54,545 nt of DNA, taken from positions 1 through 54,545 of IMG/VR virus record IMGVR_UViG_3300019881_000003; one strand, 5' to 3'. The DNA is from a virus. The position numbers and the translations under genes are program-made. Below are positions 43,399 through 51,008 of this stretch, one piece after another; position 1 is the stretch's first letter; each line of letters opens with the position of its first letter. The notes under the pieces were generated by a model. The model saw only the letters and a list, made by a program, of their open reading frames with translations. It searched no databases and was not told the origin of the DNA.

Positions 43399-43793
43399 TC
43401 GGTGACTTCGTCTACGGCGATGCGGTTCGCGGTCGCCATGCTCTTGTGCAGGAACCCGGCGACCCGGTAGCGGCGGCCCACCAGGTGTGCATCCAACGCC
43501 GACTCGGTGATGGTGACCATGCAGTCCACCGACACCTGCACCGTCGCCGGCAGGTGGATCGACTCGCGTTGCACCGTCCATACGTGCTGGCCGCTGGCGG
43601 GGGTTGACGCCTGCGCCTCGTAGGTCTGGACCTTGCATTTGCCGGTGTAGACGACCGCGCCCAACGTCTCCGTCTTGACGCCGGTGTCGGGGTCCATGGC
43701 GCCGTACGTGGAGCGCGCCCGGATGGTGCACCGGTCGACCATCAGCGACTCGGCCCGGCGGCGGCCCCGCAGCGTCAGGGCGAGCACGGCCAT
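43395..43793 (-). CDS. Head closure protein, DUF6093-like
   Basis: 132 aa. AVLALTLRGRRRAESLMVD-R-CTIRAR at the start, VYTGKCKVQTYEAQASTPAS in the centre and VTITESALDAHLVGRRYRVA are features of the DUF6093 head closure/connector proteins. Sits in the neck between head and tail terminator. Confidence 0.8.
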   Translation of the reverse strand: MAVLALTLRGRRRAESLMVDRCTIRARSTYGAMDPDTGVKTETLGAVVYTGKCKVQTYEAQASTPASGQHVWTVQRESIHLPATVQVSVDCMVTITESALDAHLVGRRYRVAGFLHKSMATANRIAVDEVTE

Positions 43794-44123
43794 CTAGAGG
43801 CTCATGACGTAGCGGGTCACGTTCGTCGTCGCCGAGTAGGTGATCACCACCTGTCCGGACGTGGCCGGGTCGGCGTACTCGGGGAGCAGCGGGATCGTCA
43901 ACTCCCCGGTCAGCGCGGCGATCGTGTACACCTTGTCGGGGATCGCATCCCCAGACGGCAGCGTCCCGGGGTACTTGATGGTGATGTCGCGGGTCGCCGC
44001 GTTGGTGTTCTTCACCATCATCACCGCGTGCTTGCCGGGCCGGGCCGTGTCCCCGGCCGCGGCGGCGGAGTAGGTCGGCGCGGTGCCGACCACCGTTGGG
44101 GTGAACGTTGCGATGAGCGCCAT
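43794..44123 (-). CDS. Small beta-rich virion protein, 109 aa
   Basis: 109 aa. FTPTVVGTAPTYSAAAAGDT, HAVMMVKNTNAATRDITIKY and LTIPLLPEYADPATSGQVVI look like a jelly-roll or decoration-type protein common between head and tail genes of actinophages. I cannot assign it further. Confidence 0.65.
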   Translation of the reverse strand: MALIATFTPTVVGTAPTYSAAAAGDTARPGKHAVMMVKNTNAATRDITIKYPGTLPSGDAIPDKVYTIAALTGELTIPLLPEYADPATSGQVVITYSATTNVTRYVMSL

Positions 44124-44428
44124 CAGTTGCTCCTAGGTGCGCGCGGCTCTGGGGCGGGCCGCTCGACGGCGCCCGTGTTTTCGCTGGTCACGTCGGGTGA
44201 TGCTTGCTCGCGTCGCTGCGCCTTCCGCCAGTCCTTGGCGGGCTGCTCGCCGACGATGCGGTTCTCGTCGTCGAACTCGCCGATCAAGATCCCGTCCACG
44301 AACGGGCGGTCGGCGAGCTTGTGGGCTTGTTCGACGGTGACGCGGGCGCGGCCCTGCCGGAACCGGACCCCGGCCTCGATGTCGTAGATGGCGGGGTATC
44401 TGGGGCTACGCGCAGAAAGCACACCCAC
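44123..44428 (-). CDS. Hypothetical capsid-region protein, 101 aa
   Basis: 101 aa. YPAIYDIEAGVRFRQGRARV and HKLADRPFVDGILIGEFDDE followed by a polar disordered tail. First gene left of locus-3 promoter. Unknown, possibly a neck or head-associated protein. Confidence 0.6.
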   Translation of the reverse strand: MGVLSARSPRYPAIYDIEAGVRFRQGRARVTVEQAHKLADRPFVDGILIGEFDDENRIVGEQPAKDWRKAQRREQASPDVTSENTGAVERPAPEPRAPRSN

Positions 44429-44440
44429 TCCTCACGATGG

Positions 44441-44479
44441 TGTAGACGTGTCTACATTGGGCGTGTAGAGTGGTCTACA
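44441..44479 (+). promoter_or_regulatory. Leaderless promoter with tandem TGTAGA operators (locus 3)
   Basis: TGTAGA-CGTG-TCTACA (44441-44456) and TGTAGA-GTGG-TCTACA (44464-44479), spacing 23 bp. -35 TAGACG (44443-44448), -10 TAGAGT (44466-44471), ATG 44479. Same 41-bp organisation as loci 1 and 2. Confidence 0.88.
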
Positions 44480-44838
44480 TGATGATGACCACAGTCGAAC
44501 TGGCCGAGATGCTCACGACCGCTGCCGACCGCATCCGCGACCTCGCGGCAGGCACGTCCGCCGCGCCGTGGGCGGAGCCCTACTACGACGACCACCCGGC
44601 CGAACAAGGCTGGTGGGTCCTCAACGGCCGCGAGGGCATGCGACAGCACGCCGTGTGCTCGACGTTCGCCTTGAACAAGCAGGACGAAGCCGACGCCCGA
44701 TGGATCGCCGCCCTGTCCCCGGCGGTGGCCCCGATGATCGAGGCGTGGCTGCGCGAAGCCGCCGAGATGTGCGGCGAGTGGGAAGACCAGATGACCGAGT
44801 CGGCCATCGCCCTGGCCAAGGTGCTGCTCACGCGGTGA
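44479..44838 (+). CDS. Plus-strand moron of locus 3, 119 aa
   Basis: 119 aa from ATG 44479 (leaderless; two further in-frame ATGs follow at once). Helical VELAEMLTTAADRIRDLAAG, then NKQDEADARWIAALSPAVAP-MIEAWL, a motif shared with Ea22/ead-like phage accessory proteins (DAR.IAA..PA...AL...L). Function unknown. Encoded opposite to the capsid connector genes. Confidence 0.75.
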   Translation: MMMTTVELAEMLTTAADRIRDLAAGTSAAPWAEPYYDDHPAEQGWWVLNGREGMRQHAVCSTFALNKQDEADARWIAALSPAVAPMIEAWLREAAEMCGEWEDQMTESAIALAKVLLTR

Positions 44839-44861
44839 CGGCCGAGGCGTTTCCCGTTTCC

Positions 44862-45446
44862 TCAGGAGCGGGTGGCGACCATCGCTGCCGAGCCGCCGAA
44901 CATCGACGCCAGCCACGCACGAGTCGCAGGCGGGATCTCCATCACCGACTGCACCGCCTCCGCGCCCTGCGCATACGTCACCGAGTAGTCGTCGATCCGC
45001 TCCGCCACCACACCCGCGTGAGTCGCGTAGCCGTCCGCGGCAGCGGCCATGCCCGCCGACGCATACGAACACGCCAGATCCACGATGTCGGCCGGCACGA
45101 CCGGCAGGCCGTGAACCTGAGTGACATCCACCGGGCAAGGCCCGCCGTCGACACCCCACCCACACGCCCGCCACAACCGGCCATCACCCGACAGGCGCCA
45201 GTCGGTGACCGCCGTCCCGTCCACCACCACCGACGCCACCGCCGTCACCGGCGGGCCGAACAGACGCAGATACCGGTCGGCGCGGTAGCCGTCGTAGCGG
45301 ATCGTTGAGGTGACCTCGCTGATCGGGGAACCCGCCGCCCCGCGGATCGACGCCGACGCCGCCGCCAGCATCGTCGCCGCGAGACCGCCGTCGGTGACCG
45401 CGATGTTGCGGTCCCCCAAATCCAGCAGCGACGCCAGCGCTTCCAC
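44862..45446 (-). CDS. Head-to-tail adaptor
   Basis: 194 aa from GTG 45446. Helical with VTSTIRYDGYRADRYLRLFG, PVTAVASVVVDGTAVTDWRL and PADIVDLACSYASAGMAAAA. Such proteins (gp15/gp6-like) form the ring below the portal. Position after capsid and before closure protein fits. Confidence 0.75.
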   Translation of the reverse strand: MEALASLLDLGDRNIAVTDGGLAATMLAAASASIRGAAGSPISEVTSTIRYDGYRADRYLRLFGPPVTAVASVVVDGTAVTDWRLSGDGRLWRACGWGVDGGPCPVDVTQVHGLPVVPADIVDLACSYASAGMAAAADGYATHAGVVAERIDDYSVTYAQGAEAVQSVMEIPPATRAWLASMFGGSAAMVATRS

Positions 45447-45454
45447 GACAGCGG

Positions 45455-46045
45455 CTACGTGGCCACGACGCGCGGGATGAAGTTCTTGATCGCCGGACTG
45501 GCGACCGTCGCGGGCGCCGTGGTGGTGAGGCCCGTCTCCGACGACTGCGACACGTTGTGCTCGCCCGTGACGACCGGCCGGGCACCGACCGCGCCGATCA
45601 GCGAGGGCGTCGTACCGGCGGTGACGTTGATCGCCGCCCAGTGCACACCGGTCTTCACCACCCGGTATGCGGTGGCCAGGGCGAGAGTCTTCACCGTGTT
45701 CGCGCCCCACGCCGTGTTCGTCTGGTCTGCGGATTGGGCGATCAGCGCGGGCACCGTCTGCGTGTCGTACAACGCCACCCAGTACGCGGTCGGTGTGGCT
45801 GCGGCGGTCGCACCGGACACGAACGACAGGTTCGTGACCAGGTCACCAGCGACCAGGAACAGCGGCACGCTGGTCATCACGCCAGTCGCCAGCGCCACAT
45901 TGCCGCTGTCGCCAGCGCTGTCGGCGAGCCCCAGGCGTGGGAGGTTGGTGCGGTAGAACGTGTCCGGGGACGCCGGGTCTGTCGCCACCGCGTAGCCCAG
46001 CAGGTCACGCACGTTGCGGTTGTAGAGACCGAGCTGCTCACTCAT
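45455..46045 (-). CDS. Beta-rich virion protein, head decoration or fibre, 196 aa
   Basis: 196 aa: QLGLYNRNVRDLLGYAVATD then repeated beta strands (VPLFLVAGDLVTNLSFVSGA, AYWVALYDTQTVPALIAQSA, YRVVKTGVHWAAINVTAGTT). Resembles surface proteins with jelly-roll folds found near capsid genes in actinophages. Probably capsid decoration. Confidence 0.65.
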   Translation of the reverse strand: MSEQLGLYNRNVRDLLGYAVATDPASPDTFYRTNLPRLGLADSAGDSGNVALATGVMTSVPLFLVAGDLVTNLSFVSGATAAATPTAYWVALYDTQTVPALIAQSADQTNTAWGANTVKTLALATAYRVVKTGVHWAAINVTAGTTPSLIGAVGARPVVTGEHNVSQSSETGLTTTAPATVASPAIKNFIPRVVAT

Positions 46046-46358
46046 CGGAAGATCCCTTCGTGCCGTACTTGGCGACCAGGTCGGCCTTCGTCATCGCGTC
46101 GGCATCGTCCTCAGTGGCGCCCTGCTTCACCGCGTACGCGACCCAGTCGGCCTTCACGTCGGTCGTCTTCGGCCGGTCGTCGTCGATGGTCTGACTGCCC
46201 TCGACCGGTTCGACGCCGTAGCCGTGGCGCCGGCAGTACGCCAGCGCCCGCGCATCCGACCTGCTGTCCGCGGTCGCCTTACCATCCCGGAACACCAGAG
46301 CGGCCACATCACCGTTGAACGTGGCGACCGGGGCCGTCACCGTGAACTTCTCAGACAT
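46038..46358 (-). CDS. Small capsid-associated protein, 106 aa
   Basis: 106 aa. First part beta (EKFTVTAPVATFNGDVAALV), then helical KADLVAKYGT, which recalls the lysine-rich e3-binding/LysM-like HeH domains (TKADLVAKYG) found in head proteins. Overlaps the decoration gene. Role uncertain. Confidence 0.6.
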   Translation of the reverse strand: MSEKFTVTAPVATFNGDVAALVFRDGKATADSRSDARALAYCRRHGYGVEPVEGSQTIDDDRPKTTDVKADWVAYAVKQGATEDDADAMTKADLVAKYGTKGSSDE

Positions 46359-46362
46359 GCGG

Positions 46363-47427
46363 TCACCGAACCTTGATGTTGCGGAACACGCCGCAGCAGC
46401 GTGTGTTGCGGAGAACCATCCCGATCGGACCCATCTCCACCTCGCCGGTTTTCACCGCACCCGACGTGGTGTAGTCGGGCATCCATGTCTGCAGGATCGG
46501 GATGCCGGCCACGGACGCGCCGTGTAGTGCGTCCATCCCGAAACACACCGCATACAGGTCGGTGAGACCGGTGATGTTGCCGCCCGCCCCGCCACCGTCG
46601 GCGTCGCGGGTTTCGATGGGCACGATCGGCCCCACGCCGGTGGCGTTGTCGCCGACGTCCATCAACACCCAGTCGCCGTAGAACTCGATGTGGCGGCCCA
46701 GGTCGTCCTTCGACTGGGTGTAGATCCCGGCCCAGCGGGCGAGCGCCCGCACACGGGTGATCGACTGGGTGTTCCCGAGGATCGCCTTCACACCCGGGGG
46801 GAGTGCGCCCGGCGTACCCAGGTCCCCGCCGCCTGTGGTGGACGGCACCAGACGGGACAGGAAGTCGTCGAGCTTGTCCAGCGCGGCCATCGCCAGCGCC
46901 TGCGTGTTGACGGTGCCCGGCGTCCAGTCCACGTAGCCCAGGGTGACGCCCTCATCGTTGGGGTCGTACTCGGTCGACGCGCCGGTCAGGGTCTTGTCGA
47001 GACCGTTGAAGCCGGTCGCGTCAACCGCCGTGTCCCCGTTCACCAACTCGTCCTGGAACTTGTTCCGGACGCTGGTGAGGAGCTGCTGCATCTGGAACCC
47101 GAGCTCGGCAGAACTCGCCTCACCCAGGCGGGCGAGGGTGCGGTCGATGTCGAACGCCCCACCCAGCGGATGCAGCTCGACAGTCAACCGCTCGCGGGTC
47201 GCCTGGCCGGGCGTGTACTCCTGGTTGAACCCGCGGAACGCGGCAGCGCGGGCCTGGAGCAGACGGGTGTAGCCGTAGACCAGCGACCCGCCGCCCGTAC
47301 CAGGCGTGACGGTGTCATCGAACACGATCTGGTCGAACAGCCACGAGTAGCGGCGAATGTTGTCGATCACCGCATAGTCGATGTCGACCGACGTGTTGAG
47401 CTGCGCCTGAGCGAGCGTGGTGGGCAT
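46363..47427 (-). CDS. Major capsid protein (HK97-like)
   Basis: 354 aa. TLAQAQLNTSVDIDYAVIDN (N-arm), YGYTRLLQARAAAFRGFNQE, SSAELGFQMQQLLTSVRNKF (spine helix), then P-domain and A-domain strands and the end EMGPIGMVLRNTRCCGVFRN. Length typical of HK97-fold capsids in actinophages without a separate protease. Follows the scaffold gene. Should be the most abundant virion protein. Confidence 0.88.
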   Translation of the reverse strand: MPTTLAQAQLNTSVDIDYAVIDNIRRYSWLFDQIVFDDTVTPGTGGGSLVYGYTRLLQARAAAFRGFNQEYTPGQATRERLTVELHPLGGAFDIDRTLARLGEASSAELGFQMQQLLTSVRNKFQDELVNGDTAVDATGFNGLDKTLTGASTEYDPNDEGVTLGYVDWTPGTVNTQALAMAALDKLDDFLSRLVPSTTGGGDLGTPGALPPGVKAILGNTQSITRVRALARWAGIYTQSKDDLGRHIEFYGDWVLMDVGDNATGVGPIVPIETRDADGGGAGGNITGLTDLYAVCFGMDALHGASVAGIPILQTWMPDYTTSGAVKTGEVEMGPIGMVLRNTRCCGVFRNIKVR

Positions 47428-47444
47428 GAGTCACTCCCCGTGCT

Positions 47445-48131
47445 TTAGTGCGGAGCGAGGCTCCGGCGGATGGCCTCATCGAGGCTCTTGGGACGTGCAG
47501 GCTTCGCAGGCTTTGCGCCCGCGTCCGCGCTGCCCTTGAACCGGGGCGTGCCGCCTTGCGCGGGACTGGCCGACAGGTAGGGCTTCTGCTCCAAGAGTTC
47601 CGTGAGGGCCTCTTGGATGGCCTCGACGTCGGGTGAGCCCTTGTCGAGGAAGTCGTCGATCTTGTGGTCGCGCATCACCAGGGCCACCGCGTCGGCCGGG
47701 TCCGCGAATCCGCGCGCCGCCTTCGCCTCGATGGTGGTGAGAACCTGCGCGCGCGAGTGCTTTTCGTTCAGCTCGGCCTCGACCTGCCGGCGGATCTCAT
47801 CCGGGTCGGGTGCGGGTTCGGTCGGCTGGTCGGCGGGCTTGTCGGTCTTCGCCGCGGGCGGCTTCGGCTTGGGCTTGCGCGCTTCCGCGAGATCCGTCTC
47901 GGCGGTGATCCGCCGTTCCCGCTCGCGCTTCAAGCGGGCCTTCATCGAGTCGAGCGCCTTCTTGCCGGGGTCTTCGAGCGCGTCCGCGCCCTCGGGGTCC
48001 GGTTCGCCGTCCGTCGCGTCAGCGGCGTTCTCGGCGCCATCCCCGGCGGGGTCCTGCGTGTCGTCCGGCCCGGTGTCGGGCGGGTCTGTTGGCGGCGTGG
48101 ACGCAGGCTGGGCAGGCTTGGGCGCGGTCAT
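47445..48131 (-). CDS. Scaffolding protein
   Basis: 228 aa from ATG 48131 with GGAGAG upstream. Highly charged: Pro/Asp-rich start (PPTDPPDTGPDDTQDPAGDG), long coiled coil (MKARLKRERERRITAETDLA) and a C-terminal basic helix (ARPKSLDEAIRRSLAP). This is the usual scaffold build. It directs procapsid assembly and leaves before or during DNA packaging. Confidence 0.85.
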   Translation of the reverse strand: MTAPKPAQPASTPPTDPPDTGPDDTQDPAGDGAENAADATDGEPDPEGADALEDPGKKALDSMKARLKRERERRITAETDLAEARKPKPKPPAAKTDKPADQPTEPAPDPDEIRRQVEAELNEKHSRAQVLTTIEAKAARGFADPADAVALVMRDHKIDDFLDKGSPDVEAIQEALTELLEQKPYLSASPAQGGTPRFKGSADAGAKPAKPARPKSLDEAIRRSLAPH

Positions 48132-48261
48132 GTCTCTCCTTGCGAGAGGGGATGAGATCCCGCCGTTGCGGCAGGGAGGGATGCCGAACCGTGACCTGAA
48201 CAGGCGAAGGATTCGGCGGTGAACAGCACTTACAAGGCCAGCGGCTAGAACCACCCGCCGG

Positions 48262-48465
48262 TCACGAGGGTGGGTACCACCAGTGCTCGTCGGTGCGGAC
48301 CCGATCCGGATGCCGACCCGGCGGCAGACCCATCGCCAGCCGGTCCGCGTCCGTGATGTGCGGCACCGTGAACGCGCCGTCCTCGACAGTGACGGTGGCC
48401 TGGTCGTGGGAATCAACCCGGATCCGGTCGTGGAACCGCACCGGGATCACGTCGAACACCGTCAC
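48262..48465 (-). CDS. Small protein between portal and scaffold, 67 aa
   Basis: 67 aa from GTG 48465 (GTGA overlap). VFDVIPVRFHDRIRVDSHDQ and DADRLAMGLPPGRHPDRVRT. Beta-rich; not recognised. The 130-bp gap to the scaffold gene shows no hairpin of note. Confidence 0.6.
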   Translation of the reverse strand: MTVFDVIPVRFHDRIRVDSHDQATVTVEDGAFTVPHITDADRLAMGLPPGRHPDRVRTDEHWWYPPS

Positions 48466-48737
48466 GGGCCGGGCTCGTCCACGGTGATCTTCACCAGCGC
48501 GTCGACCGATGCCCCGAGCTCGGCGAGACCGTCGAGGATCGCGCCAGCCGCTGCACGGTTGATGTCCTTCGACGACTCCGACAGCTGCTCGTACGGGACC
48601 ATCACCTCTTCGCCGGACTCGCTGAGCCGCGAGGTCGTACCCCCGGCCCGCTTGCCGGCCAGGTAGCCCTCGTGCGACTTGGCGGCGAGCAGCTCCACCA
48701 ACTCGTCGCGGGTTGCGTAGCGGCGGCGCTGCGGCAT
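48462..48737 (-). CDS. Hypothetical protein after portal, 91 aa
   Basis: 91 aa from ATG 48737. Basic start and helical LVELLAAKSHEGYLAGKRAG, VPYEQLSESSKDINRAAAGA. Located where many phages have a MuF-like or head protease gene; it has neither. Possibly a small head accessory. Confidence 0.6.
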   Translation of the reverse strand: MPQRRRYATRDELVELLAAKSHEGYLAGKRAGGTTSRLSESGEEVMVPYEQLSESSKDINRAAAGAILDGLAELGASVDALVKITVDEPGP

Positions 48738-48750
48738 GACGGGTCTCCAA

Positions 48751-50541
48751 TCAGCGGGACGGCGACGTCTTGCTCGCCGGGGGCTTTGCGGCAGGCGCCG
48801 CGTTGTCCGCTGGCGGCGTCGCACCAGGCGGACCGGCCGGAGGCTTACCGAACGCTGGTGCCGCGCCAGGCGGGGTGATCACCGGGGCCACCGGCTCCGG
48901 GGTGCCCGCCGTTGCCTTCTCCTCCGACTGCAAGGTGATCGGCAACAGACCCGTGTGCTCGATGTCCGGCAGACCCACAGCCTTGAGCAGGGCAGCCGGT
49001 TCGAACCCTGACCGGAAGCCGGTGCCCACGAAGTTCATGGCCGTGTTCAGCTGATCCACCGGATCCGGGCCCTCGGCGGCGGCCTCGTCAGGCTGCTCGT
49101 CCTGGCCCTCCGCGGCGCGCATCTTCACCACACGCTCCACCTCGAGCGGGTTCAAACCGTACTGCTCGGCGATCCACTCGAACGGAAACCCCATCGTGTG
49201 CAGCTTCGTCAAGGCGTCAACCTTCTGGCCCAGGGCGCGGTACTGGAAGTCATCCCAGACGACGGTGCCCGAGCGGACGGCCTTGGCCTTCTTCTCGTCG
49301 CCCATCGCCAGGGCGATCAGCCGGTACACCGAGCGCAACCCGGGGGACAGGTAGGTGGTGCGCTCCCGCGTCTTCGCCACCAGGCCCGTCTCCGCCGCGG
49401 TCAAGGCCTCGGCCGACAGGTTTGCGACCTTGCCGATCAGATAGTGGGGCGGCGTGCGGGTCTGGGCGGCGATGTGCTCCACCGCCCGCTCGATCACCGC
49501 CGAGAACACGTCCAGCGAGGCAGTGGACCATTCGGCGATCTTCGCGTTCTGACCCGGCACCCACAGGATCCGTTCCTTGATCAGGGTGTCCAGCTCGAGC
49601 GGCCGGTGCCCGACGACCTGGCCCTCGTCGTTCAACACGGGGATCTTGGGGATCTCGGCGCCGGTCACCACCCGCTGCGGCAAGCTCGCGTAGTCGAGGG
49701 CGTTCATCAGGTACGCCCAGACCAGGTTGATGCAGTCCTGCATGGCGATCACACCGTCGATGTCCGACAGCGGATTGTCGCGGTCCAGGAGGTCGTTGTT
49801 CGGGAGCTCCACCATCGCCACTTCACCCAGCGGGTTCGGCAACGGCCACGGCTCACCCGGTACTTCGCGCGGGGTCCAGCCGCCCGGCGCCATCGACGGC
49901 ACCACCAGACCCGAGCGCAGCCTGCCGTCCCGTAGGGCGGCGTTGCGCTGGAACTTCCACAGGTGCCCGCCGTCATCCAGCACCGTGTACTCGAGCTTGT
50001 CGTCGCGCCACAGACGCATCCCGGCGACACGCTGCCCGCGGTCCCCATATTCGATGATCGCCTGGTCGGGGCGTTCGAACGTCACCTCGGGGGTGTCGTC
50101 GTTGTCCTCATTCCACACCGACGCGAACGACCGGGCCGCCGCGATCGACAGGACGAAGGCTTTGGACGCGCCGGCGTCGCCGTCGTTCGCGCGCCACACG
50201 CGTTCGAGCTCGGAGTCGACGCCGCGCTGCTCGCCGTCCAACCGGACCCCGAGCGGGTTCATCCGCTCGGCTGGCGCGTTCACCACGCTGCTGCACCAGT
50301 TGTCGTTGAAGCCCTTGAACCGGGCGCCGAAGTAGGAGGCAAACTCGTCGGACGCGTACCGGAGGGGGTGTTCTCCGGTGTAGTAGTCGAGGCGCTTCTT
50401 GACCAGCTTCTCGCGCTCAACCAGCTCGAACGCCAACCGGTTCAGCTTGTCGACCACGACACGCGTGTCGGCGGTCATCTGCGGGCCGGACGTGGTGGTG
50501 GCCAGCGGGTCGGGCATCGCGGCGAGTTCGAGCGACGTCAC
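48751..50541 (-). CDS. Portal protein (SPP1 gp6-like)
   Basis: 596 aa from GTG 50541 (or ATG 50517). KLNRLAFELVEREKLVKKRL, YYTGEHPLRYASDEF, VVNAPAERMNPLGVRLDG and IERAVEHIAAQTRTPPHYLI with LSAEALTAAETGLVAKTRER are characteristic of phage portal clips and stems. A Pro/Ala-rich C-terminal tail (about residues 520-596) is extra and probably lies inside the head. It forms the dodecameric DNA channel. Confidence 0.9.
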   Translation of the reverse strand: MTSLELAAMPDPLATTTSGPQMTADTRVVVDKLNRLAFELVEREKLVKKRLDYYTGEHPLRYASDEFASYFGARFKGFNDNWCSSVVNAPAERMNPLGVRLDGEQRGVDSELERVWRANDGDAGASKAFVLSIAAARSFASVWNEDNDDTPEVTFERPDQAIIEYGDRGQRVAGMRLWRDDKLEYTVLDDGGHLWKFQRNAALRDGRLRSGLVVPSMAPGGWTPREVPGEPWPLPNPLGEVAMVELPNNDLLDRDNPLSDIDGVIAMQDCINLVWAYLMNALDYASLPQRVVTGAEIPKIPVLNDEGQVVGHRPLELDTLIKERILWVPGQNAKIAEWSTASLDVFSAVIERAVEHIAAQTRTPPHYLIGKVANLSAEALTAAETGLVAKTRERTTYLSPGLRSVYRLIALAMGDEKKAKAVRSGTVVWDDFQYRALGQKVDALTKLHTMGFPFEWIAEQYGLNPLEVERVVKMRAAEGQDEQPDEAAAEGPDPVDQLNTAMNFVGTGFRSGFEPAALLKAVGLPDIEHTGLLPITLQSEEKATAGTPEPVAPVITPPGAAPAFGKPPAGPPGATPPADNAAPAAKPPASKTSPSR

Positions 50542-50567
50542 GCACACCCCCGACCTACGCTGCAGGG

Positions 50568-51008
50568 ATGACCGAACCGCTGGAGCCTGGGACCGTTGTC
50601 CGCTCGGCGATGGCCTCGCAGAGCATCTGGGTGAAGACCAACCACGGCTGGGTGTGGATCGACCGGTACACGGGCGATGTCCAAACCACCCTGGATCACT
50701 GCGCCATGACCGATGCCGAGGCACTCTACGGGCCTGAGTTCTGGGTGCAGGCGTGGGACGGTCGGACGGTCAAGCAGTGGGATCGCGTTGGTGGCGGCTC
50801 TGCCGCCGACCCTGACGCCTTCGGCGTCGTACCCGCGAGCTCGAAGCGCGACGGCCCCACGGACATGTGGGCAGTCACCTACCGGGGCCAGACACTCGGC
50901 CGGTTCGATCACCTAGCCGACGCGGAAGCGGACATGCTCGACCGCCACCAGCGCGCGATCCGAGACGTCCAGGCTCACCCTCGGCCGGACGTTGACGACG
51001 CCGTGTAG
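50568..51008 (+). CDS. Plus-strand moron between portal and terminase, 146 aa
   Basis: 146 aa from ATG 50568. A TACGCT -10 (50556-50561) ends 6 nt before the start, so leaderless. Trp-rich first half (IWVKTNHGWVWIDRYTGDVQ), then TYRGQTLGRFDHLADAEADM. Its end overlaps the terminase 3' end by 34 bp. No TGTAGA sites here. Unknown function. Confidence 0.7.
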   Translation: MTEPLEPGTVVRSAMASQSIWVKTNHGWVWIDRYTGDVQTTLDHCAMTDAEALYGPEFWVQAWDGRTVKQWDRVGGGSAADPDAFGVVPASSKRDGPTDMWAVTYRGQTLGRFDHLADAEADMLDRHQRAIRDVQAHPRPDVDDAV

